From: GCA-003244245 sp050699955
GTDB taxonomy: Bacteria > Actinomycetota > Actinomycetes > Mycobacteriales > Pseudonocardiaceae
NCBI GenBank assembly: GCA_050699955.1
Contig: JBOHGD010000020.1
Coordinates: forward strand, 1-64,000
Direction of reading: 5' to 3'
Length of the DNA: 64,000 nucleotides
How positions within the stretch are numbered: position 1 is the first letter of the stretch; every line of letters begins with the position of its first letter. The translations under genes were made by a program, and so were the position numbers. This document shows, piece after piece, positions 33,083-42,809 of the stretch. Under the pieces are notes generated by a model. It was not told the DNA's origin. It saw only the letters and a program-made list of their open reading frames with translations, and did not search any database.

Positions 33083-34555
33083 TCAGGACGCGTGGGCCTT
33101 GAGCGCCTTCGCCGCAGCCACCGCGTCGACCAGCCCGGCCCCCTTGTCGAACGATGTGGAGTACGCGCCTACCTTCTGGTACGGCGCCCCGTTCGAGTAG
33201 CGGTAGGCGGTCGACTTCAACGCATTCTCGATCTCGGCGGGTGTCGCGTCCGGATCGGCCTGGAAGAGCTGCGCCACGATACCGGTGATCTGCGGGGCTG
33301 CCATCGATGTGCCGCTGATCGTATTGTAGGTCCCGACGTCGAGAACGCCGGGCCCACTCTCCGGCTTGAGGCCGGTGGAACAGATCAGCAGGTAGGGCCG
33401 GCAGGCCCCGACGATGTTCTCGCCGGGCGCGGAGATGTCCGGCCAGGTCGACGGATCGGACTGGGCCCCTCGGGAGGAGAAGGTGGACACTGTCCCGTCG
33501 CGAGTACCGGTCCCCTGGTCGTTGAAGGACGCCACCGAGAGGATCCCGCCAGTCGGGTCCTGCGCGGGCGGGTTGGTGAGGCTGGCCGAGCCGTCACCCC
33601 CGCCGTTGCCTGCCGCCCATACCGTGACCACGCCCTCCGCCGCGAGCTTTCGCTGCAACATGACGGTCGCTGAGTTCGGGTCGAAGGTGCCACCACCGTC
33701 CGGGCCGAAGGAGTTGTTGATCACCTTGATCGGCGGGCACTGCGCGGCGGGCACCGCCGTCCCGCACGGCTCTTTGTGGTTCTCCAGCACCCAGTTCATC
33801 GCCGCGTCGGAGGCCAGGATCATCACGGAGGCGCCGGTGGACAGCGAGACGATCTTGGCGCCGGGCGCGGAGCCGGATACCTGGGTACCGTCGGTCAGGG
33901 TGACCGGATTTCCGGCGGCGATGCTGGCCACATGGGTGCCGTGGCCCCCGAGGGACGCGGTGTCGGTGTCGACGACGGTGGGCACGTCGATGATGCAGTT
34001 GGTCGCCGTGCTGGAATCGTCGAGGCACACGCTCTTCAGGTTGCGCACCACCCGGTTGGGGCTGAAAGCGGGATGGGTGGGGTCGATCCCGGTGTCGATC
34101 AACGCGATGCTGACGCCGGTGCCGTCCAGCGGCGCACCGTCCGCGCCGGTCAGGGTCTGCCGCGCCGCCAGGCTGCGGGTCACCACATTGCCCTTCGCGT
34201 CGGTGTGTTCGATGGGCTCGTCGCCTTCGAGATAGGTCACGCCCGACGCGGTGCGGGCGGCGTTCACCTGGTCCGGCGTCGCCCGCGCCACCACCACACC
34301 GATCTTGCGGAAGGCGCTGACCCGCTGCATCCCGGTGGCATCGACGGCCCGTTCGGCGTCGGCCAGGTTCGCCCCGTGCACCATCACCGTCATCTGGCTG
34401 GTGTTCGCCGTGAGCAGCTCCTGCACCAGCCTCGGCGAGAGCGGGACCAGTGGAGCGCCTGCGGTGGCAGGCAGGGCGACCAGCGCACCGGCCACGACCA
34501 GACCGGACGTGACCAGGCCGACTAACCAACCCCGCCGAATGCGACCCGCGACCAC
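33083..34555 (-). CDS. Secreted subtilisin-like serine protease (S8)
   Basis: 490-residue exported protease. GTG 34555 has AGAGGAGG upstream. The signal peptide runs to about residue 32 (GLVTSGLVVAGALVALPATAGA). An inhibitor-I9-like propeptide follows (MTVMVHGANLADAERAVDATG to YLEGDEPIEH). The triad is complete: Asp in ALIDTGIDPTHP (about 148), His in GGHGTHVASIAAGN (about 205) and Ser in ISGTSMAAPQITG (about 418), with the oxyanion Asn in VINNSFGPDGGG. The protein ends in a helix-rich tail without an anchor, so it is probably released. Substrate unknown. Confidence 0.93.
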   Translation of the reverse strand: MVAGRIRRGWLVGLVTSGLVVAGALVALPATAGAPLVPLSPRLVQELLTANTSQMTVMVHGANLADAERAVDATGMQRVSAFRKIGVVVARATPDQVNAARTASGVTYLEGDEPIEHTDAKGNVVTRSLAARQTLTGADGAPLDGTGVSIALIDTGIDPTHPAFSPNRVVRNLKSVCLDDSSTATNCIIDVPTVVDTDTASLGGHGTHVASIAAGNPVTLTDGTQVSGSAPGAKIVSLSTGASVMILASDAAMNWVLENHKEPCGTAVPAAQCPPIKVINNSFGPDGGGTFDPNSATVMLQRKLAAEGVVTVWAAGNGGGDGSASLTNPPAQDPTGGILSVASFNDQGTGTRDGTVSTFSSRGAQSDPSTWPDISAPGENIVGACRPYLLICSTGLKPESGPGVLDVGTYNTISGTSMAAPQITGIVAQLFQADPDATPAEIENALKSTAYRYSNGAPYQKVGAYSTSFDKGAGLVDAVAAAKALKAHAS

Positions 34556-34839
34556 GAGAGCCTCCTCTTGCTACGAACCCTGCTGGATTGGGCGGGTGCG
34601 CCCGACACCGGAAGTCACCGACCGTGGTACCCCGTGAAGAGTGAACACGTAGCGCCGCCGACCGTCAACGCTGGGTCAGTCCTAGCCGCCCAGCCGGTTC
34701 GCCCCGAGAGACTTCCAAGTGCGCCCACGCGAGTATCTGGGCCGCAGGTAGCGTCACAGCATGCATCGTTTCGCCCGTGAGCCCGTCGCGCGGACCGCAG
34801 ACCGCGCGCCGACGGCATCCGGCAGCTCCTGGAGGTTCG

Positions 34840-37194
34840 GTGACCACTGAGCCCGGCTACGAGGTCTCCCCCTGGGAACTGCGCTGGCGCGGCCTGGACC
34901 TTGCCGCACTGCACCGCACCGAGTCGACGTTCGCGCTGTCCAACGGCCATATCGGGCTGCGCGGCACGTTTGAGGAAGGTGAGCCGAGGGGGTTGCCCGG
35001 CACCTACCTGAATGGCTTCTACGAGCAGCGCCCGCTACCGCACGCCGAGGCTGCCTACGGCTATCCAGAGGCCAGCGAGACCGTCGTCAACGTGACCGAC
35101 GGCAAGATCATCCGACTACTGGTGGCGGACGAGCCGCTGGACATGCGCTACGGCAGCGCCCCGGAGCACGAGCGGGTACTGGACTTCCGCTCAGGAACGC
35201 TGCGCCGCCACACGGTGTGGGTGACGCCGGCCGGGCGTCGGGTCAGGATCACCTCGGAGCGGCTGGTTTCCTTCACCCAGCGAGCCGTCGCGGCGATCCG
35301 CTACGAGGTGGAGCCCCTCGATGGGCAACTGCAGATGGTGCTGCAGTCCGATCTGCTGGCCAATGAGCCCGTCGAAGCGCGCACCGGCGACCCTCGGCTG
35401 GCGGCCGCGCTCGACACACCGCTGGTGGCCGACTTCGCGGCGGCCAACCGATATCGGGCCGTGCTCGCGCACCACACCCGCGCGTCCGGACTGCGGATGG
35501 CTGCCGGGATGGATCATGAGCTCGATGTGCCCGACGGGCTGCGGACCGAGATTCACGCCGAAGGCGACATGGCCCGGCTCACCGCGGCCGTGGACGTGCC
35601 CAAGGGGGGCAGGCTGCGGCTGACCAAGCTGCTGGCCTACGGGTGGTCCAGCCAGCGCTCCACCCCGGCATTGCGAGCCCAGGTGGATGCCGCGCTGGCC
35701 GGAGCGCTGCAGACCGGATGGCAGGGGCTGCTGACCGAACAGCGTGCCTACCTCGACGACTTCTGGGACGCCGCCGACATCGAGATCGACGGTGATGCCG
35801 AGTTGCAGCAGGCACTGCGGTTCGCGCTGTTCCACGTCCTGCAGGCCGGGGCCCGCGGGGAGAGCCGGGCCATCCCGGCCAAGGGACTGACCGGCCCTGG
35901 CTACGACGGGCACGCGTTCTGGGACACCGAGACCTTCGTGTTACCGCTGCTCACCTACACGGTTCCGGAGGCGGCCCGCGACGCGTTGCGCTGGCGGCAC
36001 TCCATTCTGGACACCGCACGAGAACGGGCCCGGGTACTGGGGCAGCAGGGTGCGGCGTTCCCGTGGCGAACGATCAGCGGCAAGGAGTGCTCCGGATACT
36101 GGCCGGCCGGCACCGCGGCGTTCCACGTCAACGCCGATATCGCCGATGCCACCGCCCGCTACCTCGCGGCCACCGACGATACCGACTTCGAGACCTACTG
36201 CGGGGTCGAACTGCTCGTGGAGACCGCCCGGCTGTGGAGCTCGCTGGGCCACCATGACGTACACAGCGGGTTCCGGATCGACGGCGTCACCGGGCCTGAC
36301 GAGTACAGCGCGATCGCGGACAACAACGTGTTCACCAACCTGATGGCGCAGCGCAACCTCGACGAGGCCGCTGCGGCCTGCGAACGGCGCCCGGACCAGG
36401 CCCGCGCACTCGGCGTCGACGTCGAGGAGATCGCCTGCTGGCGCAGCGCCGCCGAGCACATGATCGTGCCCTACGACAAGGTGCTGGATGTGCACCCGCA
36501 GGCCGAGTCGTTCACCGAGCACGCCGTCTGGGACTTCACCCAGACCAAACCGGATCACTACCCGCTGCTGCTGAACTACCCCTACTTCGACCTGTACCGC
36601 AAGCAGGTGGTCAAGCAGGCTGACCTGGTGCTGGCGATGCATCTGCGCGGCGATGCGTTCACCGAGGATCAGAAGGTCCGCAACGTGGCCTACTACGAGC
36701 CGATGACGGTCCGCGACTCGTCACTGTCAGCCTGCACCCAGGCGGTGGTCGCAGCCGAGGTCGGGCATCTGGAGCTGGCCTACGACTACCTCGCCGAAAC
36801 CGCCTTCACCGACCTGCACGACCTGCACCACAACGTGGGCAACGGTCTGCACATCGCGTCGCTGGCCGGCGCGTGGACGGCCGCGGTGGCCGGGTTCGGT
36901 GGCATGCGCGACCACGGGGGGCAGCTGACCTTCGCGCCGCGACTGCCGCCCGAGCTCACCCGTCTCGCGTTCCGGATGTGCTTCGCGGGCAGCCGAATCG
37001 CGGTGGAGATCTGCTCCGACCGGGCCGTCTACCGCCTGGTCTCCGGCAACTCGCTGCGCACCGCGCACCACGGTCAGCAGATCACACTGAAACCCGGAAC
37101 ACCGATGACCCTGCCCATCGCGCCCACCCCGCAGCGCCCAGCGCCGCAACAGCCGCCCGGACGCGCGCCCATTCGGCGCGGTGCCCGCCACTGA
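34840..37194 (+). CDS. Glycoside hydrolase family 65 protein (maltose/trehalose phosphorylase type)
   Basis: 784-residue GH65 enzyme. An N-terminal beta-sandwich (ESTFALSNGHIGLRGTFEEG, GLPGTYLNGFYEQRPLP) leads into the (alpha/alpha)6 barrel with GLTGPGYDGHAFWDTETFVL and the catalytic acid Glu in GVTGPDEYSAI (about 487). GH65 members are mostly inverting phosphorylases releasing beta-glucose 1-phosphate from alpha-linked disaccharides. The beta-phosphoglucomutase often found beside it is absent here. Start GTG 34840 follows TGGAGG. A Pro/Arg-rich tail (QRPAPQQPPGRAP) is unusual. The particular sugar substrate cannot be assigned. Confidence 0.9.
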   Translation: MTTEPGYEVSPWELRWRGLDLAALHRTESTFALSNGHIGLRGTFEEGEPRGLPGTYLNGFYEQRPLPHAEAAYGYPEASETVVNVTDGKIIRLLVADEPLDMRYGSAPEHERVLDFRSGTLRRHTVWVTPAGRRVRITSERLVSFTQRAVAAIRYEVEPLDGQLQMVLQSDLLANEPVEARTGDPRLAAALDTPLVADFAAANRYRAVLAHHTRASGLRMAAGMDHELDVPDGLRTEIHAEGDMARLTAAVDVPKGGRLRLTKLLAYGWSSQRSTPALRAQVDAALAGALQTGWQGLLTEQRAYLDDFWDAADIEIDGDAELQQALRFALFHVLQAGARGESRAIPAKGLTGPGYDGHAFWDTETFVLPLLTYTVPEAARDALRWRHSILDTARERARVLGQQGAAFPWRTISGKECSGYWPAGTAAFHVNADIADATARYLAATDDTDFETYCGVELLVETARLWSSLGHHDVHSGFRIDGVTGPDEYSAIADNNVFTNLMAQRNLDEAAAACERRPDQARALGVDVEEIACWRSAAEHMIVPYDKVLDVHPQAESFTEHAVWDFTQTKPDHYPLLLNYPYFDLYRKQVVKQADLVLAMHLRGDAFTEDQKVRNVAYYEPMTVRDSSLSACTQAVVAAEVGHLELAYDYLAETAFTDLHDLHHNVGNGLHIASLAGAWTAAVAGFGGMRDHGGQLTFAPRLPPELTRLAFRMCFAGSRIAVEICSDRAVYRLVSGNSLRTAHHGQQITLKPGTPMTLPIAPTPQRPAPQQPPGRAPIRRGARH

Positions 37195-37202
37195 CCCCCG
37201 GG

Positions 37203-37712
37203 TCAGCGGCGCGGTTCCCGAGCCGGGCGCCAGGTGAGGGTGAGCAGCAACGCGGCGCCGAGGACACCGAGCCCGACCGCGACCGCTAGCCCGACCACAC
37301 CGCCGAGCGCGTTATCAATGCCGAGCAGCCGGTCCACCGCGGCTGCGCCCGGCCCGAGCAGCCCGATCACCGTACATACCACGGCGATCATGAGGACGTA
37401 CTCGTAGCCCTCCTTGAACACGAAGAATCCGTTTCGGCGGTGTGCGGTGACACCGGCGACCACCATGGTGCCGACGATGAACGCGGCGGCCAGCGGGGTG
37501 AGTAGCCCGATCGCCAGCGCGGCCCCGGCGACGAGCTCCCCGACCCCGGACAGCACGGCGTGCAGCTTCGCCGGCCGCATGCCCAGCGACGCGAACCAGC
37601 GGGCGGTGCCCGCCAAGCCGCCGCCACCCCACAGATGGTTGTACCCGTGGGCCACCATCGTCAGCCCCACGACGAGGCGCAGCAGCAGCACCGCCGTGTC
37701 AACCATGGTCAT
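37203..37712 (-). CDS. DoxX family membrane protein
   Basis: 169-residue DoxX-like protein with four predicted helices (AVLLLRLVVGLTMVAHGYNH, VGELVAGAALAIGLLTPLAA, AFIVGTMVVAGV, YEYVLMIAVVCTVIGLLGPG) and WRPAREPRR as a cytoplasmic tail. DoxX proteins act in membrane redox or oxidant-resistance complexes. ATG 37712 overlaps the preceding GGDEF-EAL stop as ATGA, so it is the last member of a coupled three-gene operon. Confidence 0.85.
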   Translation of the reverse strand: MTMVDTAVLLLRLVVGLTMVAHGYNHLWGGGGLAGTARWFASLGMRPAKLHAVLSGVGELVAGAALAIGLLTPLAAAFIVGTMVVAGVTAHRRNGFFVFKEGYEYVLMIAVVCTVIGLLGPGAAAVDRLLGIDNALGGVVGLAVAVGLGVLGAALLLTLTWRPAREPRR

Positions 37713-39850
37713 GATCTGCCCATCCCGGTGCTGGGTCCGCCGAGCGGGTTGGCCGCCCGCAGCAGGGCGTCGATCTGGTCAGGGGCGCACGGCGGAGCGA
37801 ACAAGAATCCCTGCCCGGCGTCGCAGCCCAGGGTGCGCAACTGCTCGAGCTGAGCAATGGTCTCCACGCCCTCCGCGGTCACGGTCAGTTCCAGGGCGTG
37901 CGCCAGGTTCACCAAGGTCGCCACGATTCGCTCGTCCACCAGGTCGGGGTGAGTGGGTCGCAGGCCCACGGCGAACGAGCCGGCCAACTTGAGCTCATGC
38001 AACGGCAGTCGACGCAAGTAGGGCAGGTTGGAGTAGCCGGTGCCGAAGTCGTCGATGGCGATCCGCACGCCCATGTCGTACAACTTGGCCAGCGCCTCTA
38101 CCGGATCAGCCTCGTCACCCATCAGGGCCTGCTCGGTGAGCTCGAGCTGGAGGCGAGCCGGGTCGAGCCTGCTACTGGCCAGGATCGCCAGGACATCTTC
38201 GACCAGACCGGGCTCGCGCAGCTGCCGGGGCGCAAGGTTGACGCTGACGAACGGCGCGGCGTCGCCGAAGTCGGTCCGCCATCGGCTGGCCTGCTCGCAT
38301 GCCTGGGCCAGCACCCAGCGCCCGAGCTGCACGATCGAACCGGTCTCCTCGGCCAGCCCGATGAACTGCTCGGGTCCGAGTACCCCGTACGTCGGGTGCA
38401 GCCAACGCACCAACGCCTCCACCCCCCGCATCGTGCAGTCCGCCAGGGCAACCAGCGGCTGATACTCCACGAAGAACTCGCCGCGTTCTATCGCGGCCGG
38501 CATCGTCGTGGACAGGGTGAAACGCGCCACCTCCTGTTCGTTGCGGTGCCGGTCGAAGATCGCGTACCGGCCCTTGCCGTCTGCCTTCGCCCAGTACAGC
38601 GTGATGTCGGCGGCCTGAACCAGGTCTGCTTGGGTGGTGGCGGCCACCGGCCGCTCCACGATGCCGATGCTCGCCGTCACGATCAGCTCGTAGTCGCCGA
38701 TTCGGATCGGCGTGGCCAGTGCGGCCAGGACGTCATCGGCCAGCGCGACGATGGCCTGCTCGCAGGAGTCCTCAGCGATGATCACGAACTCGTCGCCACC
38801 CATTCTGGCCACGAGCTGCCCGGCGCCGCAGCAGCCGGCCAGCCGCGAAGCGACGGCGATCAGCAGCTGATCGCCGACGTCGTGGCCCAGACTGTCGTTG
38901 ACCAGCTTGAACCCGTCCAGGTCCAGGTAGCACAAGCCGATCCGGCGCGAACCGATCGGCCCGGCGAATACCTGCGCCAGTCGATCGGAGACCATCGCGC
39001 GGTTGGGCAGCCCGGTTAGCGGGTCGTGGTAGGCCTGATATTGCAACCGGGCCTGGAGCCGGTGCCGTTCGGACACATCCTCGAGCACCGCCACCTGGTA
39101 GGCAGGCGCACCGGTCTCATCGCGCACCAGCGACACCGTCAAGTGCGTCCAGATCTCCCCGCCGTCGGAGCGGTGGAACCGCTTCTCCACCCGGAAATGG
39201 TCCCGCTCGCCACGGAGCAGTTCCGCGTAGGCTTGCCACACGCTGGCGGCATCCTCCGGGTGGACCATCGCGCTGACCTTGAGCGAGGTGAAGTCCGCCA
39301 AGGTGTAGCCGAACATCCGCAGCAGCGTCGGGTTGGCCTCCGTGATGTTGCCTTCGAGGTCACCGACCCCGATCCCGACCGCCGCCTGGGTGAACATGGC
39401 CCGCAGCCGTGCCTCGCTGGCCGCCAGCGCCCGCTCGGCCTCCATCCGCGCCACGAGCCCGGCACGGTGGATCGCCTCCTGCTCGTCGAGAGTGCGTTCG
39501 CGCAGTGCACTGGCGTAGCCGGCGGCGATGTTGCCGGCCAGCCGAGCGATACGGGCAGCGAGCTCAGGGCATACGGTCAGGCCTTCCAGCAGGTTCGCCA
39601 GTCGCCCGGTGATCAGGGCGAGGCTCTCACCCAGCGTCTCGGTGCCGGTGAAGTGCGCGGCCACCAGGTCGGCGCCGACCTCGTGGGCGACCGACGGGTC
39701 GAACTCGGGAGCGAGCGCAGCGTCGACCAGACGGTGGGTCAGCCCGAGCAGGTGCGCGGCGAGCTCGTCGCGTCCCATCGACACGTAGCTGGTGCCAGCG
39801 ACCGCGTCGGCCCATAGCTGGGCAAACACCTCCCGCCGCGCGCGGGTCAT
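37709..39850 (-). CDS. PAS-GGDEF-EAL c-di-GMP enzyme
   Basis: 713-residue signalling protein. Residues 1-150 are a helical N-terminal sensor (REVFAQLWADAVAGTSYVSM, GRDELAAHLLGLTHRLVDAAL), followed by a coiled segment, a PAS domain (RLRAMFTQAAVGIGVGDLEG to YQVAVLEDVSERHRLQ), a GGDEF domain with intact ARMGGDEFVIIAED, and an EAL domain with GVEALVRWLHP and IAIDDFGTGYSNL. Both active-site motifs look competent, so it may make and break c-di-GMP. No RxxD inhibitory site precedes GGDEF. ATG 39850 overlaps the methyltransferase stop, and its own stop overlaps the DoxX start. Confidence 0.92.
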   Translation of the reverse strand: MTRARREVFAQLWADAVAGTSYVSMGRDELAAHLLGLTHRLVDAALAPEFDPSVAHEVGADLVAAHFTGTETLGESLALITGRLANLLEGLTVCPELAARIARLAGNIAAGYASALRERTLDEQEAIHRAGLVARMEAERALAASEARLRAMFTQAAVGIGVGDLEGNITEANPTLLRMFGYTLADFTSLKVSAMVHPEDAASVWQAYAELLRGERDHFRVEKRFHRSDGGEIWTHLTVSLVRDETGAPAYQVAVLEDVSERHRLQARLQYQAYHDPLTGLPNRAMVSDRLAQVFAGPIGSRRIGLCYLDLDGFKLVNDSLGHDVGDQLLIAVASRLAGCCGAGQLVARMGGDEFVIIAEDSCEQAIVALADDVLAALATPIRIGDYELIVTASIGIVERPVAATTQADLVQAADITLYWAKADGKGRYAIFDRHRNEQEVARFTLSTTMPAAIERGEFFVEYQPLVALADCTMRGVEALVRWLHPTYGVLGPEQFIGLAEETGSIVQLGRWVLAQACEQASRWRTDFGDAAPFVSVNLAPRQLREPGLVEDVLAILASSRLDPARLQLELTEQALMGDEADPVEALAKLYDMGVRIAIDDFGTGYSNLPYLRRLPLHELKLAGSFAVGLRPTHPDLVDERIVATLVNLAHALELTVTAEGVETIAQLEQLRTLGCDAGQGFLFAPPCAPDQIDALLRAANPLGGPSTGMGRS

Positions 39851-40653
39851 CCTCGTCGGCCTACCGCAGCGTAGCCGGTGAACCGCTCGGGACGGTCGTC
39901 GACATCGGAAGGGGACTCCGGCCGCCACTGGGGCAGGAACACGACACCCGGAGACACCATGTCGAACTCGTTCAGTAACTCCTCGACCCGACCCCGCGAG
40001 CGCATCGTCATCGGGGTGGTGGTGCTCTGGTAGAGCGCGGTGTGTGAGCCGGCCTGGTCAGGTCGGCCTTCGTGGGTGGCGTGCGAGAGGACCAGGTAGC
40101 TACCGGACGCCATCCGCTCACGGTAGCTGGCGACGATCTTCGCGGGGTTCGCCTCGTCCGGGACGAAGTGCAGCAGCGCCACCATGAGCACCCCGATCGG
40201 CTCGCTCAGGTCGAGCAGCCGCCCGGCCCGCGGGTCGCGCAGGATCACGTCCACGTCGGACAGCTCCGCCTGGACGATGTCGGCGCGGTCGTTGCCCTCC
40301 AGGATGGCCCGGGTATGCGCCACGGCCACCGGCTCGACATCCACATAGAGCACCCGGGCCTCGGGCAACGCCTCCTGGGCGACCTCGTGCACGTTGCCGA
40401 CGGTGGGGATGCCGGAGCCGATGTCCAGGAACTGGGTGATCCCCTGGCTGACCAGGTAGCGCACCGCGCGACGTAAGAACGCCCGGTTGGCCTGCAGGAC
40501 CTGCGGCAGATCCGGCCACAGTGCGATCGCTCGACGGGCCATCTCCCGGTCTACCGCGAAGTTGTGCGAGCCGCCGAGGTAGTAGTCGTAGACCCGGGCG
40601 GCGCTGGGATGCTCAAGATCTACGTCGGTCGGTACCCAGCTCGGCCGTTCCAT
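39847..40653 (-). CDS. DUF574 SAM-dependent methyltransferase
   Basis: 268-residue methyltransferase of the actinomycete DUF574 family. It opens PTDVDLEHPSAARVYDYYLGG, and the SAM site is FLDIGSGIPTVGNVHEVAQ with VLYVDVEPVAVAHTRAIL. Substrates of the family are unknown; Streptomyces has many copies. It is first in a leftward operon with the GGDEF-EAL and DoxX genes, all joined by ATGA overlaps. Confidence 0.85.
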   Translation of the reverse strand: MERPSWVPTDVDLEHPSAARVYDYYLGGSHNFAVDREMARRAIALWPDLPQVLQANRAFLRRAVRYLVSQGITQFLDIGSGIPTVGNVHEVAQEALPEARVLYVDVEPVAVAHTRAILEGNDRADIVQAELSDVDVILRDPRAGRLLDLSEPIGVLMVALLHFVPDEANPAKIVASYRERMASGSYLVLSHATHEGRPDQAGSHTALYQSTTTPMTMRSRGRVEELLNEFDMVSPGVVFLPQWRPESPSDVDDRPERFTGYAAVGRRG

Positions 40654-40977
40654 CGCTCGTCCCCTCGCCTGCCTGGTGTCGCCACGGTCGCGACCGTGTC
40701 CGTCCGAGACCGGACATCCAGCGACGCAGGCTCTAGAGTTTTCCTCGCGCTCTCAGTAACCGTCCCGGTCACTTACTTAGCAGACCCTAACGCATGGTAC
40801 AAGGTCGGGCGCACTCCGTGGTCAAGGCGCATCGGCGCGTTCGGCTGGGTCGCGGTATCGGTAATCGCGGAGCTGAGGTCTGCGCATTCGGGCGCCGCTG
40901 CCGCCCGGCCCGAATGGTCCCGCGAGCATCGGCAATACTGGCTGGGTGCCGGACGAGGGAGCGCAGGACGGGCATCG
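40654..40977. other. Divergent intergenic region before aroE
   Basis: 324 bp between the methyltransferase operon (leftward) and aroE (rightward). It holds GGTCGCGACC, a perfect palindrome near 40687, and GTCC-rich repeats at 40698-40715, plus an AT-richer stretch (TCACTTACTTAGCAGACCCTAA, split here: TCACTTACTTAG then CAGACCC) near 40770-40790 that could hold promoters. Open frames across it are shadows. Confidence 0.4.
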
Positions 40978-41814
40978 ATGAGCCGGGAAGGTACGGAGCG
41001 GCATCGGGCGGCTGTGCTGGGATCTCCGATCCGCCATTCACTGTCCCCGGTACTGCACCAGGCGGCCTACGCGGCGCTTGGCCTGACCGGCTGGCGCTAT
41101 GAGATGTTCGAATGCGACGAAGCGGCCCTGTCCGCCTTCGTCGACGATCTCGGTCCGGAATGGGCGGGCCTGTCGCTGACGATGCCACTCAAGCGAGTGG
41201 CGTTGACGGTGGCCGACGAGGTCTCAGCACTGGCCGGTGCGGTCGGCGCGGCGAACACCCTGGTGCTGGGTGAGCGCCGGCGCGCCGAGAACACCGACGT
41301 GGCAGGCATCCTGGCCGCACTGCGCGAAGCCGGGCTCGATCAGGTGAGCGCAGCGGTCGTCCTGGGAGCCGGTGGCACCGCTCAGGCGACGCTCGCCGCG
41401 CTGCGGGAGCTCGGGGATCGCACCCCGACCGTCCTCGTGCGGGACCCTGCCCGGACCGCGGACCTCTCCAAGGCGGCCGATCGGCTCGGCGTGCGGCCGA
41501 CGATCCGCGGCGGGCTGCCCGACGTGGCGCTACCCGACGCGGACGTGGTCATCTCGACGTTGCCGGCCGGCGCCGCAGACGCCGTGGCACGGCGGCGCTG
41601 GTCCGTGCGCACCGTGCTGCTCGACGTCGTTTACGCACCATGGCCGACACCGTTGGCCGCGGGCGCGCTTGCCGCCGGCTGCCGGGTCGTCAGCGGCCTG
41701 GCGGTGCTCTTGCACCAGGCCGCCGCGCAGGTCGAACTGATGACCGGCCGGTCAGCGCCGGTCATCCCGATGCGCGAGGCCCTGGACAGAGCCGTCCGGT
41801 CCCGCCCGGCCTGA
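40978..41814 (+). CDS. aroE: Shikimate dehydrogenase
   Basis: 278-residue NADPH-dependent enzyme reducing 3-dehydroshikimate in the aromatic amino acid pathway. The substrate loop GSPIRHSLSPVLHQAAYAAL and LTMPLKRVAL with the catalytic Lys, then AENTDVAG with the catalytic Asp, are present. The cofactor loop is VLGAGGTAQATLAAL. ATG 40978 follows AGGACGGG. It is not clustered with other shikimate genes and is convergent with the GT51 gene, separated by a small hairpin array. Confidence 0.93.
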   Translation: MSREGTERHRAAVLGSPIRHSLSPVLHQAAYAALGLTGWRYEMFECDEAALSAFVDDLGPEWAGLSLTMPLKRVALTVADEVSALAGAVGAANTLVLGERRRAENTDVAGILAALREAGLDQVSAAVVLGAGGTAQATLAALRELGDRTPTVLVRDPARTADLSKAADRLGVRPTIRGGLPDVALPDADVVISTLPAGAADAVARRRWSVRTVLLDVVYAPWPTPLAAGALAAGCRVVSGLAVLLHQAAAQVELMTGRSAPVIPMREALDRAVRSRPA

Positions 41815-41816
41815 CG

Positions 41817-41860
41817 TCCCGACCGGGCTACCCGACCGGGCTACCCGACCGGGCTACCCG
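41817..41860. terminator. 13-bp tandem repeats forming hairpins between aroE and the GT51 gene
   Basis: CCCGACCGGGCTA occurs three times in a row, then CCCGG. Each junction gives the hairpin CGGG-CTA-CCCG. The location between convergent genes suits a bidirectional terminator or simply a small minisatellite. No T-tract. Confidence 0.45.
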
Positions 41861-41868
41861 GCACTGCG

Positions 41869-42636
41869 TCATCGCCGAAGACCCAGGGGTGCCGCGAACG
41901 CCGCATCCGCCTCGGCCCGGGACAGCACGCCGGTCGCGACCAACCGATCCAGCACATGCTGCTGGCGCGCCTTCGCCAGATCGATGTGTTGCAGCGGGTC
42001 GTAAGCACTCGGAGCCTGGACCAGGCCGGCCAGCATGCTGGCCTGTGCCCAGCTCAGGTCGACGGGATCCAGACCGAAATACCCACGCGCAGCCGACGCG
42101 AGCCCGTAGTAGCCGTGTCCGAAGTAGACAGCGGCCAGATAGGTCCGCAGGATCTCGTTCTTGGGGTAGGCCTGGTCGATCTTCAGCGCGAGCACGATCT
42201 GCTCGACCTTCGCCAGTAGGCCGGTCCGCTCAGGGGTGTAGACCACCTTGGCCAGCTGCTGGTCCAACGTGGCGCCTCCGGTGTTCGCGTCGCCGAACAG
42301 CGAGCCGACGCCGCCGCGCACCGCTCCGATCGGATCCACGCCGTGGTGGCTGTAGAAGCGGCTGTCCTCGGTGGCGATCAGCGCTTGCTCGACCCGGTAC
42401 GGATCGGGCAGCTCTTGCGGATCTGTTCCCCCGTGCGCCGCCAACCGGCCGGCCACCCGCTGTTGCAGGTCACCCACCGAGGGCGTCAGTACCCAGAACA
42501 GCGCGACGACCGCAGCAACGAGCAACGCCAGCACCGACACCACCCACAGCAGCCGACGTCCCCACCGTCGGATCCGACCGGGCGAGGCACGTCGGAGGGA
42601 CGCAGCGTCATCAGTCCCGTCCGCGAGTGCGCTCAC
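41869..42636 (-). CDS. Monofunctional peptidoglycan glycosyltransferase (GT51)
   Basis: 255 residues. A cytoplasmic lead and one transmembrane helix (WVVSVLALLVAAVVALFWVL) precede a GT51 transglycosylase domain: EQALIATEDSRFYSHHGVDP with the catalytic Glu, GGATLDQQLAKVVYTPE and KVEQIVLALKIDQAYPKNEI. The transpeptidase domain of class A PBPs is absent, so it would only polymerise lipid II. Start GTG 42636 removes a Pro-rich shadow extension. It is divergent from a PBP lipoprotein, which could provide cross-linking. Confidence 0.88.
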   Translation of the reverse strand: MSALADGTDDAASLRRASPGRIRRWGRRLLWVVSVLALLVAAVVALFWVLTPSVGDLQQRVAGRLAAHGGTDPQELPDPYRVEQALIATEDSRFYSHHGVDPIGAVRGGVGSLFGDANTGGATLDQQLAKVVYTPERTGLLAKVEQIVLALKIDQAYPKNEILRTYLAAVYFGHGYYGLASAARGYFGLDPVDLSWAQASMLAGLVQAPSAYDPLQHIDLAKARQQHVLDRLVATGVLSRAEADAAFAAPLGLRR

Positions 42637-42809
42637 GGTCAATCCGCCGCGGTTGCCATGAACCAACGGTAGCGGACCGGCGGGCGGGCCCAGGCCCACG
42701 AGAGCCGTAGTCCACCCGGCGTGGGCACCCCGGTCCCCGGTCGGGAGACTCGGGCAGGCATCCCAACCGGCATACTGAACGAAGCCGAGCGAAAGGACCG
42801 CGGGGAGCG

